From Sinohyriopsis cumingii (taxonomy: Eukaryota; Mollusca; Bivalvia; Unionida; Unionidae): a stretch of DNA of 64,000 nucleotides. Made by a program: the position numbers and the translations under genes. The DNA lies in the NCBI GenBank assembly GCA_028554795.2, contig CM068824.1, forward strand, positions 158,298,289 through 158,362,288, in the 5' to 3' direction. How positions within the stretch are numbered: the stretch's first letter is position 1; each line of letters starts with the position of its first letter. This document shows positions 20,286 through 30,100 of the stretch, in pieces. The notes beneath the pieces are model-generated. The model did no database searches. It was not told where the DNA came from and worked only from the letters and a program-made list of their open reading frames with translations.

Positions 20286-20816
20286 TCATGCGACGCTATC
20301 ACAAAACGAGTTATCTCCCTTTGATGTTATATATGAAAATCGAATTCTATGACCCGTCTTTTTTGAGATCGCTGTTTGATATATTCGTTCTGCAACAAAT
20401 TGTATTGAGGCGATACAAATGTCAAAATATTTTCCTGCCTCATTCATCGACTGAAATATTTTTTCCTCGTGAGTTGTTGTATCAAATGACTTTACGGGTT
20501 TTGCTTTCTTTGAGTATTTACCAGTTTGGCCTTTTTTACTATTTTCACTCTGAGAGATGGCTTGCAGATTACACAGTCTATTATTCTGATAATTAGAATC
20601 AATGTGATCAATAACGAGACTATCTTTGATCAATCCGTGGAAACATTCATAGATGATTCTGTGACAGAGATATTTTTTCCCTCCAGCAGTAAACATCAAA
20701 TATCCGTGATTGTTTTTCCATCCAACCGGCTTCTTCAGTCTACGATTTCTAACAATGCCGTCGCGAGATGCCTCGTAATTGACGAGCAGGGGATGCGGCT
20801 GAAATTCTTGGTCCAT
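20286..20816 (-). CDS. HNH homing-type endonuclease
   Basis: The product has 176 residues. An N-terminal part resembling the NUMOD-type DNA-binding/YEAS-x-DG-x-V-RN segment is followed by an HNH core: CHRIIYECFHG, then SLVIDHIDSNYQNNRLCNL and QAISQSENSKKG. The His-Asn-His order is complete. A C-terminal region contains an E-A-x-x-Y-x-DI-x-x-x-S repeat typical of NUMOD1/AP2-like DNA-binding modules. Such free-standing nucleases are usually selfish passengers, but here it sits beside the polymerase that carries its own HNH domain. Confidence 0.75.
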   Translation of the reverse strand: MDQEFQPHPLLVNYEASRDGIVRNRRLKKPVGWKNNHGYLMFTAGGKKYLCHRIIYECFHGLIKDSLVIDHIDSNYQNNRLCNLQAISQSENSKKGQTGKYSKKAKPVKSFDTTTHEEKIFQSMNEAGKYFDICIASIQFVAERIYQTAISKKTGHRIRFSYITSKGDNSFCDSVA

Positions 20817-20829
20817 TTGTATAATAATA

Positions 20830-21153
20830 CTACTTGTCTAATTCATTATTTGGTTTAATTATGAATCTTTCAACGTAGTCTTGGGGGGTTTTGATGACGA
20901 AGTCGGCGGTGGGGTTGATGACGGCGTTTTTAATTCGCTTGTCATAATAGCGTTTTAGTTCCCTGTATCGCTTTCCGCCACAATTGATACACAACTGTGA
21001 TTTTCCTCTTACACCGACGTGGCAAACCAAGCACGGGAGGGGGCCAAGAGAACCATTACGAACGCTTTGTAAATGATACCCGCAGAATTCACCTCTACAT
21101 GATTTATTGCACGGGGTTGTCGACCCAATCATCAACCATTTGCAGTGATTCAT
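20830..21153 (-). CDS. Small cysteine-rich zinc-binding protein
   Basis: The product has 107 residues from the ATG at 21153 (another ATG lies at 21171). Cys/His pairs suggest two or three zinc sites: the N-terminal CKW..., PCNKSCRGEFCGYH, then PCLVCHVGVRGKSQLCINCG. A basic helix follows. The pattern resembles short viral zinc proteins that occur beside replication genes, and a role in DNA replication or transcription is inferred. It is transcribed divergently from the polymerase; only 39 bp separate the two start codons. Confidence 0.6.
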   Translation of the reverse strand: MNHCKWLMIGSTTPCNKSCRGEFCGYHLQSVRNGSLGPLPCLVCHVGVRGKSQLCINCGGKRYRELKRYYDKRIKNAVINPTADFVIKTPQDYVERFIIKPNNELDK

Positions 21154-21192
21154 TATACTATATTCTTTCATTTAAATACTTGTTTTAATTAT
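21154..21192. promoter_or_regulatory. 39-bp divergent promoter between zinc protein and polymerase
   Basis: The two start codons face away from each other across 39 AT-rich bases including TTTAAATACTTG and TTTTAATTAT. No room exists for a conventional upstream promoter unless it overlaps coding sequence. Confidence 0.5.
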
Positions 21193-24100
21193 ATGGATGA
21201 GTTCGAGAGATTGGCAGCAATTAAGCCCCGGAAAAATATTAGGTTTAATCTCGATAGAGTCCTCAAGGACACACCAAAAGCGTTAATAAACGATAAAACC
21301 CTGTTGAGTAAAATACGCGATTGTATCAATGAATTCAAGCGTGATGGCGCATCTCACAGTTGGTCAACATTTCGAATTGATGGCATTGTTGATGCTACCA
21401 TGAACGACAACCGCGCAGCAATGATAATATCACAACTTGACGGTAAAAGGTATTTCTTCAGAGTAAAATTCATTGTCCGGGTGGAATCAGGCGATTGGAT
21501 CATGCGTGATAAATTTGAACCAGTTCTCAGCGACAAGAAAACAGTCACTGTCAGCCGCGACTCCAAGCCGGGGTTGTTAACCGGAATTGACAAACCATAC
21601 TATGAACGAGCGTATCCTGAAACAGCAGTTGTTTATGGAATATACCCGTTAAATAAGAAACCTGATATCGGAAAACTGAAACCGATGAAACAGTCAACTG
21701 GGATAAATTGTGTAGCAGAACGAATAATAGAGCATTTTACAAATGCATGTCGAGGAAACAAATTGACTGATTTACGACGTAGCAAAATCAACCAGTGGGA
21801 ACTAACCGTAAAAGAGCGTGGAGCAACCATCAGCGACATAGCGAGATTAGAAACGTCGTTGAGATTTCCAATAACCGTTACAACGATAACCGGTGAAGTA
21901 TTATACGAATCGAAGTATAAATCGAAGGGAGCCCCAATCAAAATTATTGATCATAACGAACACGCATGGACGCCCGTGATCACAATATTTCCACGGGATA
22001 GAACAGTAAAGTATATACCCGAAGAATTCCTGGGAGATCAATTCTCCAAGGATGGTTTTCTCGCGGAGAGGAAACTATTTGATGCTATTGCCTACTTGTG
22101 TAAAAACGACCCTGTATCAGTGTGGTTACTTCGCAGCGCTGAAAACGATGCGGATACCTTTGATCAGTTTGTAAGACCAAACGGTGAATTATATCGCACT
22201 GAAGCATTTCACAACAGGATGAAAAAAACCGCCATAGAATTTGAGGAGCATGATGAACAACTGCTAACAAATTGTTTTACGATTCCATCGGTTGTAGCTC
22301 ATGTTGCAGCAAGGAAAAATGCGTGGAGACCAACGCGCAGGGAATTTCTACCGGATGTACAATCCAGTTGTTTGGAATACTATCACGGTGGACTATGGAA
22401 CACTGAATACAACCGCGACGCTATGATCTCGGTTGATATGGTTGCCTGTTATCCAGCGAGTTTTCTCGGGTATGGATCCGCCGCTGAGTACTTTAGACGA
22501 TTTGGACACCCCAGTCATGAAATGACTCGTGTTGCTATTAATGGACCACTGCCTGATTTTGATTTAACCGGATTCGCTCGCATAGTATCATTTGAATTCG
22601 CGGCAGGACTCCATCGCTGTTGCTATATTTGGATCGGTAGACACATGGCTGAAAAGAAGTGGCTGCCAATAGCGCTGCTACGGTATATGATTGATTGTAG
22701 CATGCTAGTTTCGTTGATTGTCAGTGACGCGATTATATCATACCGGGCACAGACTGAAGTCTGGTTACCAGAACCGGAGCGTCTAGATAGCATAATTGAC
22801 GAGTCCAGAAAAAACATTGATGCCGACGAGGAATATATCATCGAATGGTCCAGGAGGATATTTAACCAACGAAACCGCGAGGCAAAAGATCTCGGTAGAA
22901 GAATAATTGGTAAGTTCACACAAGGTGGAAAAAACCACGACTACAAACGATATTGCTCACGGCTGATTATAGATGACGCAGAATATGATTTCGTAATCAA
23001 GGACGCAGTGGCAAAAAATAGATACGTGAACTGCAAAACAGCTTTCTTGTCCAATGGAACAAGGTTGGGTACAGTTGTTACCTACAGCGACGGAGACAGC
23101 CCGGCATACCCGCATTTGAGGGCGTCTATGCTGGGTTACGCCGCTATCAATTTATTCTCGATGATAAATAGATTTCCTAACACCGCGGTTAGAGTAGCCG
23201 TTGATTCGTTTTATGTTGAAGTAGCGTATAAGGAAAACGTAGCCGAGTTTACTAGTCCGGACGAGAGTTGGGGTACATGGAGAATTAAAAATGAAATACG
23301 ACGAGATTATTCCCCGTCAGCAGATGTCGCCGTTGAAAACAATTACCTACGCGGTGATAAATTGTCAGAATGGTCTAATGCACCACCGTGTTCTGATCCA
23401 ATTTGTAGACACAAGACGGTTTATTTAAGCGGCTGTGGCGGGTCAGGAAAGACGACTCGGGCAATTGAATTATTTCGAACGCGGGCAAGTATAATCGTGC
23501 TTACACCGACCCATAGACTAGCGCGAGAGATAAAACAACGAAATGTTGACGCCGTTACTTATCACAGCTTTTTTCGATACAGCGGCGGTGAGTGGACTCC
23601 TGATCGAATGGGTGAAAAATTTATTCCCGACATTATCATCTGGGATGAGATATGTACTGTTTCGTTAGATACTTTACAAATGTTTCTTGAGTGGTTGCTG
23701 CGCGCGAATACAGCGGTAATCATGTGTGGGGATCATGGCCAACCACCACCATTTGTCGGCGAGGGTCCACATGATTGGTTAAGGGGTTTTGTGGACTATT
23801 ATGAAGAAACCGATACTGATTACCGAGCACTTGATGAACAACTGCGCGAGGTTAAAAAACTAATCAGATTACAGCCGGATAGAGTTCAGTGTGAAATAAT
23901 CCGCGAGGTAATTCCGGAAACGCCGTTGAATGAATTCTGGGAAACATGGAGACCAAACGATTTGATTGTAGCGAGTAGAAAGATAGTCAGAGACACACTT
24001 CAGCGGAAGTTGTTTACGTTGCATAAGGAAAAGTTTCCAACGCGTCCAGTGCCGTTATGTTATAGACCCGCGGACACACGGCGGCAGAACATTGAAGTTG

Positions 24101-24672
24101 AAATTCCAGGCCGGACAGAAAAACAAATTCTCGTGCTGAATGATATCGTGCTCGTTGATATCGGTGTCGTCGAGGACGCGCTACGTGCTGATAAATCCCC
24201 GTGGACGCTAGGATACGCAACAACAATACATTCCTCGCAGGGACTAACCATCACGGACACAATTGTTTGGATAGTTGATAATCGCATCGAATGGTCGAAT
24301 CTAGTCTATCTTGCAGTGTCCAGAGTACGAAGGATAAATCAGCTTCGAAGAATTGTTATTGACGAAGCCACCGACGAAGCCGGCGACAAAGTCACCATCG
24401 ATGCAAGCGTCATTGATAGAAAACTCTCGGGTTACCGCCAACAGGATAAAAAAAAACAGCGGCGTTTTGATATTGATGCCGAATTAATAATCTCGCTACG
24501 ACAACAACAGAATAATCACTGCGCGAGTTGCAATTGTATAATGAGTTGGCGTTATTCGGATAAAGACACTCGCCAATTTACCGTGGATAGGATCGATAAC
24601 AGTCTCGGTCATGTCAAAAACAATGTGAGGTTGACCTGTCTTGAGTGCAATAGACGCAACGGCGCTAGTTAA
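21193..24672 (+). CDS. DNA polymerase - SF1 helicase - HNH fusion protein
   Basis: The product has 1159 residues from MDEFERL. The middle of the N-terminal half has a family-B-like palm: DMVACYPASF near residue 415 (motif A) and VAVDSFYV near 671 (motif C, a degenerate DTDS). A superfamily 1 helicase follows: Walker A GCGGSGKTT near 747, Walker B IIWDE near 817, GDHGQPPP near 847 and IHSSQGLT near 1013. The last 50 residues form an HNH zinc domain (CASC near 1110, VDRIDN, TCLECN). No classical DIE/NxxYD exonuclease motifs were found. It is transcribed rightward, opposite to the virion block. It probably replicates the element. The polymerase family assignment is tentative; the helicase and HNH parts are clear. 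Confidence 0.8.
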   Translation: MDEFERLAAIKPRKNIRFNLDRVLKDTPKALINDKTLLSKIRDCINEFKRDGASHSWSTFRIDGIVDATMNDNRAAMIISQLDGKRYFFRVKFIVRVESGDWIMRDKFEPVLSDKKTVTVSRDSKPGLLTGIDKPYYERAYPETAVVYGIYPLNKKPDIGKLKPMKQSTGINCVAERIIEHFTNACRGNKLTDLRRSKINQWELTVKERGATISDIARLETSLRFPITVTTITGEVLYESKYKSKGAPIKIIDHNEHAWTPVITIFPRDRTVKYIPEEFLGDQFSKDGFLAERKLFDAIAYLCKNDPVSVWLLRSAENDADTFDQFVRPNGELYRTEAFHNRMKKTAIEFEEHDEQLLTNCFTIPSVVAHVAARKNAWRPTRREFLPDVQSSCLEYYHGGLWNTEYNRDAMISVDMVACYPASFLGYGSAAEYFRRFGHPSHEMTRVAINGPLPDFDLTGFARIVSFEFAAGLHRCCYIWIGRHMAEKKWLPIALLRYMIDCSMLVSLIVSDAIISYRAQTEVWLPEPERLDSIIDESRKNIDADEEYIIEWSRRIFNQRNREAKDLGRRIIGKFTQGGKNHDYKRYCSRLIIDDAEYDFVIKDAVAKNRYVNCKTAFLSNGTRLGTVVTYSDGDSPAYPHLRASMLGYAAINLFSMINRFPNTAVRVAVDSFYVEVAYKENVAEFTSPDESWGTWRIKNEIRRDYSPSADVAVENNYLRGDKLSEWSNAPPCSDPICRHKTVYLSGCGGSGKTTRAIELFRTRASIIVLTPTHRLAREIKQRNVDAVTYHSFFRYSGGEWTPDRMGEKFIPDIIIWDEICTVSLDTLQMFLEWLLRANTAVIMCGDHGQPPPFVGEGPHDWLRGFVDYYEETDTDYRALDEQLREVKKLIRLQPDRVQCEIIREVIPETPLNEFWETWRPNDLIVASRKIVRDTLQRKLFTLHKEKFPTRPVPLCYRPADTRRQNIEVEIPGRTEKQILVLNDIVLVDIGVVEDALRADKSPWTLGYATTIHSSQGLTITDTIVWIVDNRIEWSNLVYLAVSRVRRINQLRRIVIDEATDEAGDKVTIDASVIDRKLSGYRQQDKKKQRRFDIDAELIISLRQQQNNHCASCNCIMSWRYSDKDTRQFTVDRIDNSLGHVKNNVRLTCLECNRRNGAS

Positions 24673-25609
24673 GACCACGTGGGGGCAATTGAGTATCGTT
24701 AGGTATCACTTGTAGTTGCTCGCGTGTAAATCCGCGCTGAGGAGCAGTTGAATCCAGTCTATAGATCGGTGGTCTACCAGTTGATCGTGTTATCGTTGAT
24801 ATGTTATGTGTGGTAACACTCCAAATAGGATCGGTAGCCCTTTTTTTACCGCCTTCAAGCTCTCCTGGTTCATACAGATATCTCACGGTGACATCGCCAA
24901 GAATCGGCTTAGAAACGCTATTTATTTTTAATTTTCCGGGTATATACTCGTATTTAATCGCGTCGCTGGGCTTCATGTTGATTACTCGGGTAATCTCGTT
25001 ATTTAACGCTGCAATTACACCTGGCAACCTTTTAACCCATTCACGAGATCGTTTTTCTTGGATAAATTCCTTCGCGTATTGATATCCAAATAACCGTTCA
25101 GCGAGAGTCCGATTGAATCGTTCAACAATTGCCTGATCACGATGTAGCGCAGTATGACCTCGTCGTATCGCGACGCTATGATGTTTTAGCGTTGATAAAA
25201 CAGCGCCGCGAAATTCACTACCAGGATCAACTTGTAATAGATTTGGCCAGCGCAGAGGGCCTCTTCGATAAATTCTTTCAAACGCAGCGGCTACTTCAGT
25301 TGCCGACTTTGTTTTTAACGGCTCCGCTTGTTTGTATCGACTCGCAACATCAACTACGGTTAGCGCGTATTTGTAACCGTTGTCATGCGGCAAAAATAGC
25401 ATATCAGCCTGATGAACTTCATTAGGTACGCTGACATCAAAGCGCGAGAAGTTGATTTGTTTAGGCGGTGGTAGATAGATTTGCCATATAGCCTGTTTGG
25501 ATAACCAATTAGCCGCAGTGGTCTTTGTTACCTTTGCAGCGCTTGCAAGCTTACCAATTGCGGCCTTCCCCTTCCAGTATCCTCTCGGAGAATAATAGAT
25601 GGATTCCAT
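24665..25609 (-). CDS. RVE-type (retroviral/Polinton-like) integrase
   Basis: The product has 314 residues from the ATG at 25609; the frame is open to 25666, but the start-adjacent motif GTTTATAATAACAAC favours this ATG. The DDE triad is complete: Asp in HQADMLFLPHD, Asp in LLQVDPGSEF and Glu in AIVERFNRTLAE. An N-terminal helix-turn-helix (AAKVTKTTAANWLSKQ) and a basic C-terminal SH3-like part (VGD-like VTVRYLYEPGE) flank it. It inserts the element with short target duplications, consistent with the 5-bp CATAC. Its stop overlaps the polymerase stop convergently by 8 bp. Confidence 0.88.
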   Translation of the reverse strand: MESIYYSPRGYWKGKAAIGKLASAAKVTKTTAANWLSKQAIWQIYLPPPKQINFSRFDVSVPNEVHQADMLFLPHDNGYKYALTVVDVASRYKQAEPLKTKSATEVAAAFERIYRRGPLRWPNLLQVDPGSEFRGAVLSTLKHHSVAIRRGHTALHRDQAIVERFNRTLAERLFGYQYAKEFIQEKRSREWVKRLPGVIAALNNEITRVINMKPSDAIKYEYIPGKLKINSVSKPILGDVTVRYLYEPGELEGGKKRATDPIWSVTTHNISTITRSTGRPPIYRLDSTAPQRGFTREQLQVIPNDTQLPPRGLN

Positions 25610-25634
25610 GTTGTTATTATAAACGCTATCGTTT

Positions 25635-25985
25635 TCAATTACCAGCGCCAGAAGCTCCGCTTCCAATCATTAATTTACCTTTCATAGCCGATTTTACCAA
25701 CCATGAGGCCAATTTTTCTTTGACGGATTTATCAGGAATAGCATTTAATGCGTGAATTAATTTTACATCCGCGATATGACGCTGTTGCAGATCGCTACTT
25801 TTGTAAGCAACATCATGAACATGACACGCCTTATCGATAGCGTTTATTGGATACTCACCGGGTTTGGGCTGATTTTGATCATCGAGTCTGATATCTAATC
25901 GTGTTCCGGGGCCACAGTAGCTATATCCTGGGAGGTGTTTTTCTCCTGGATACTTTGCCCACGGTGTTCCGGGGAGTTTTGCCAA
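25635..25985 (-). CDS. Phospholipase A2 domain, parvovirus-VP1-like
   Basis: The frame holds the calcium loop YCGPGT after HLPGYS, and the catalytic HD in DKACHVHDVAY, the hallmark of secreted-type PLA2 as found in parvovirus VP1 and in some adintoviruses. Such domains breach the endosome during entry in parvoviruses. The ATG at 25985 lies inside the zinc-ribbon gene, and the same frame is open further upstream to the A8 run at 26009-26016, so the domain may be the second half of a zinc ribbon-PLA2 protein made by -1 frameshifting. A helical C-terminal part follows and ends SGAGN. Confidence 0.8.
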   Translation of the reverse strand: MAKLPGTPWAKYPGEKHLPGYSYCGPGTRLDIRLDDQNQPKPGEYPINAIDKACHVHDVAYKSSDLQQRHIADVKLIHALNAIPDKSVKEKLASWLVKSAMKGKLMIGSGASGAGN

Positions 25986-26173
25986 TTTGGCTGCGATGTC
26001 ACCTCCTCGCTTTTTTTTAAAACATCTCCGGGTCTAATAGAAATAAATCTAAATTTCTTTGTACCGCATTGTACACACTTACCAGTAAGCGCCGATCTGT
26101 TATTTCTTGTTGTAGCGGTTGTCATATCATTTGTGCCAGTACGCACTCTACACTTCACACAATATAGATCCAT
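25895..26173 (-). CDS. Zinc-ribbon protein (DUF5679-like) overlapping the PLA2 frame
   Basis: The product has 92 residues. Two CxxC knuckles (YCVKCRVRTGT and GKCVQCGTKKFRF) with an NNRSALTG spacer match the small zinc ribbon family DUF5679 found in many large DNA viruses. After about residue 52 the frame becomes low-complexity antisense-like coding of the PLA2 start; the sensible continuation is in the -1 frame past the A8 run. The start codon lies only 5 bp from the oppositely oriented ATPase start. Confidence 0.7.
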   Translation of the reverse strand: MDLYCVKCRVRTGTNDMTTATTRNNRSALTGKCVQCGTKKFRFISIRPGDVLKKSEEVTSQPNWQNSPEHRGQSIQEKNTSQDIATVAPEHD

Positions 26174-26178
26174 AATTT

Positions 26179-26853
26179 ATGTATAGAGATATGAATATAA
26201 TTGATTTTTCGGCGACTAAAACAAGAGAACCAGTTAAGCATGTTGCAGCGTTACCAAACTCGATCCGGATGATTATCATCGGACCATCTGGATCCGGCAA
26301 GACGCAATTGTTACTCAATTTAATAATGAGATGGATGAAGTGGGATAAGTTGTATTTGGTTGCTCCTAGCGTAGATGATCAACGATGCTACGAGGTGTTG
26401 AAAGATTTCAACGAGAATGCATCAGCGATCGCTAAAAAAAATGTTATTGAGTTTATTACGGATATCAATGATGCACCGGGTATCGATGATATTGATGGCG
26501 ACGTTAACAATCTAGTCGTGTACGATGATGTTATGTTAGACAATCAAAAAAACCCAGCTAGGATATTTTCCAGAGGCAGGCATAAAAACACTGACGTGAT
26601 ATATGTCACTCAACGATACACTCAGATTCCAAAAGTAATTAGAGACAACTGTAATATTCTTGCTGTGTTCAACGGCGTTGATACACACACGCTACGAAAT
26701 ATTTGGCAGACATGGTGCGGCGGTGACATGGACTTTAATGTTTTTCGAAACTTTTTTAGTCATGCTCAGTCGACCCCACATGGATTCGTAACGATAAATT
26801 TACATGATCCTCGGACACGATATCGTATCGGACTTGACCAAATATTCGGTTAG
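26179..26853 (+). CDS. FtsK/HerA-type genome packaging ATPase (A32-like)
   Basis: The product has 224 residues. Walker A is GPSGSGKTQ near residue 32; the Walker B strand is NLVVYDDVM near 110; a sensor-like RHKNTDVIYVTQRY follows. This is the ATPase that pumps DNA into Polinton, adenovirus-like and nucleocytoplasmic virus capsids. It is rightward and the last gene before the right TIR, whose inner edge is only 14 bp past the stop. Two possible starts (26179, 26191) both keep the domain whole. Confidence 0.88.
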   Translation: MYRDMNIIDFSATKTREPVKHVAALPNSIRMIIIGPSGSGKTQLLLNLIMRWMKWDKLYLVAPSVDDQRCYEVLKDFNENASAIAKKNVIEFITDINDAPGIDDIDGDVNNLVVYDDVMLDNQKNPARIFSRGRHKNTDVIYVTQRYTQIPKVIRDNCNILAVFNGVDTHTLRNIWQTWCGGDMDFNVFRNFFSHAQSTPHGFVTINLHDPRTRYRIGLDQIFG

Positions 26854-26867
26854 TTGTAAATAATTTT

Positions 26868-27125
26868 CATTGTAAATAACCACTTAGCAGCAGAGGGGGC
26901 GATGACATCGACGCGGTCGTCGATGTGCTTACCGGACGCTGACGACGCTGGGGATCGACGCGCAGAAGGTGTTAATTAAACCAAATGACGACGCGACGAT
27001 CCCCCAACGACGTCGTCGTTTTTTTTTTTACCAGGCGCTGACGACACTAGATCGTTGAGTGCAGAAAGTAATAATTAAGCAAAATAACGATTGGACAAAA
27101 TGTCCGATTCGCCCCCTCTGCTGCT
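26868..27125 (-). repeat. Right terminal inverted repeat of element 1
   Basis: Reverse complement of 11937-12193, differing mainly in the length of an internal poly-A/T run (11 versus 9). It includes the start-adjacent motif ATTGTAAATAA at its inner edge. Confidence 0.92.
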
Positions 27126-27130
27126 CATAC
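27126..27130. repeat. Target site duplication CATAC (right) of element 1
   Basis: CATAC immediately follows the final CTGCTGCT of the right TIR and matches 11932-11936. Confidence 0.85.
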
Positions 27131-30100
27131 ATGATCTGGTTGGTTGGTAAGGTATAGCACAGTTTATACTCAACGGGGACTAAAAATATTTTTAGCATAA
27201 ATCTTGGGTGAAATTAAAGTTTTGACTATAGTAGTTTAAAAATTAAGAGTGTTGGACACCTTAAAATGTTTGAAATATTTAAATCTTCATTTCTCGTGGG
27301 CTTTTGCCATACAATAATTAAATCAATGAATTCAAGAGTATATTCTAATTCAAACACATTATTCCATCATTACCCTACTTCAGTACTATACTGGCTATAG
27401 CATACGTCATCGCCTTCCATTTTCGATTTTCTTCGGGACAAGAACTCAAATTCATTAGAACATTTTATTACTAGGACTTATAATTTTTAATTCTTGGATT
27501 ATTCTTGGATTATTTTTGGATTTGATTCTTAAAACAGTAAGTTCTATTCCTCATTTTTACCTTGTTTTTCTATGGAAATAAATTATTTGTTAAATTTTAC
27601 AAAGCTTGTTGTCTTCACTCTTTTCTTGTTACTGTTTATGACAGCCTAAACACGTAACAACATCGTGACTACCATCCAGAAAGTCCAATTCTTTACAGAG
27701 ACATCAGTCAAGTGCGGAAAAATATTAAACAAAACAAAAATGAAATTAAATATACGCTAAATTCAGAGAATTGCTAACTGCATATTCTGCATGACTACTT
27801 CACAAGCAAGCGATAAAAATATTCCCTTCAAAAGTTTAATTTAGTCATGCGGAGGAATAAGTCAAAACATTGTTGAAATGCCAGCATATGAAAAATACAG
27901 TGATCTATATAAATACATATGGACAGCGATATATATTATCTCCAAATGCTATTAAGTTTGAACTAAGAAAGTAAAAATGAAAAAGGGGGATAAAATTCAT
28001 TATCTTTTCATAGAAATCTTCAAAGAGCGAAAAGATGAACAGATAAAATTTAACGATGGAGATGAGGTTCACAGTAAAATATTTAGGCTCTGTTCCAGAA
28101 TTAATTCCGAGAAAACAGTATCTGTGGCGGAAAGGTTTCACAGAAGTCGGAAGAAAAGAATGTGGAAATATTTAATTCAAAACGAAGCCACATAATCAGT
28201 TCACTGATGTCAGAGCTAAGCTAAGTGAGGAATATAATAACACAAATCGCATACAATAGACGTGACTCAAGTTGACGTAGCCAAGAAGGAATTTTATTAA
28301 AAGTATGGATAGTGTTTGGTCACTTGACAGCTGGTACAGTTGGAGCGCCTTAATACAAATAGGTCCAAGATTTAGTATTTAAAAATACCAAAAAACATTC
28401 TCGAAGGGACAAAGGCTCAAAACTGTACAAACTGGCTGACGAGATCTCGAACAGCATGAAAAGGCAATATAAGTCCCAGATATGTTGATAGACTCATGAC
28501 GACATTTATAGCTCCACATTTTATACCATGTACTATGTTAACGCATAATAAAACCTTCAATCACAAAGAACCACAATAAAATGAAGCAAAATTATTTGAA
28601 ATGTGGAAAAGTTTGTATAATGTGATTGAAAATGAAACAGTGAACATTGCACAGTTTGGTGATGTAATGATTCTGAATATTCAGTTTTCACAATACCAAC
28701 ATATTATATTTAGATGCAATGGAAACTAAATTGTGAAATCAAATGGATCATTCATTCAGAATGCAGTAGATGAATATATGTAGACCAAATGCAATAACAA
28801 AATAAAAGATGCAAAGACTGTGTGAAAAAACGAGAGTAAAGGTAGAAATGAGTCCCACATATCAAAGACATTTAAATTATTCAGTAGGATAATGTATGCA
28901 GTATTTAAATAATTCGACCCAATGCGATCAACAGTTACCGAGCTATTTAGTTTAAATGCCTGATCTAAAATTCTCTTAGCAAAACATGATTCCGTTCATA
29001 CACATGTCCGTCTGAAGCAGATGCATCGATATTCTCAGCTATATGTTTAAATGTATACGGATATTTTAAAGTAATAATCAGCTGTGGATGGAAGTCATAG
29101 CATGGGGGGCTGGGGGTGGAGATGGATGGAGAGATTCTGAAGCTGATACAATTGAATGGTAGAGAACATTGTCAGCTGATGAAATTAATTTTATGACAAA
29201 TTAAAATAATCTAATCTAATATTTGGCAGAGCCTAGTGGGGAGACAAATAGTGTTACCCTCGGCTGGAATTTACTTGTATCTGTGCTAACCCATACATAA
29301 ATTAATTTTCTCATCCAGTTTGTTTTTCCAGTTCAATTAAAATATTGCGCTTTTGCTATATAGTTAGCACTTTTAACGCATGCAATATTCATTAGATAAT
29401 ATTATTTGCTCACATTTTTATTTGTGTCATCTGGGTCTAAAATGCTTACTGAAAATCAAAACCAAATATCTTAGAATCCACCTATATCAGCCGCTTATAG
29501 AAAAGAAGCATAAAATAAAAAATAAAGCAATTATTTTATATATAATCATAATTGTTAAGTGTTGTAAATAGTACATAATGAGTGTCTTGTGCCACGTGCT
29601 ATTTTTAATAAACACCGTATATTAATACGAACTGTCGACCCAAAGAACAAATTTATTCACATGAGAAAAGCAACATAAAAGCATTTAATAGTATTGCTGT
29701 GTCTATACATTTAATAGATGCATATCATATGAAAATAACAATAAGTAATTAATATTTGTATAAGGATAACTTGTAACTTTCATCAGTTCTAATTTGGAAA
29801 TAGTCAATGGTAGCCAGTGATATGGTACAGGGTGCACAACTCTAATGAATGGTATAACGCAGAACGATTTATGTGTTCGAACATTCGAGGATATTTAGGG
29901 ATCCGTTTCACTATCATATATAACTCCTTTTTCTTTTGAAACTGTTTGTGAAATACTGGTCTTGTGACTGATATATTTGATTAGCAAATTATCCACATGA
30001 GGGAAATACCTCTCAAAAACAATACCTGGCTGATAACCATCTGAAAACCTTTCTACTTCATGATTTTGGTGGAAACTTGTATTTTCTGTCCTGAAAAAAT

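Larger units (their letters stand above)
11937..27125. mobile_element. Element 1: near-intact endogenous Polinton/adintovirus-like virus
   Basis: It is bounded by near-identical TIRs that begin AGCAGCAG and end CTGCTGCT, with a 5-bp duplication. It encodes the complete virion morphogenesis set (major and minor capsid, ATPase, protease, pX-like) and an RVE integrase, the defining set of Polinton/adintovirus-type elements. The replication gene is a polymerase-helicase-HNH fusion instead of the usual protein-primed PolB with exonuclease motifs. Frames are open throughout apart from two A8-run frame changes, and the TIRs differ mainly in a poly-A length, so the insertion looks recent. Whether it still moves or makes particles cannot be told from sequence. 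Confidence 0.9.
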
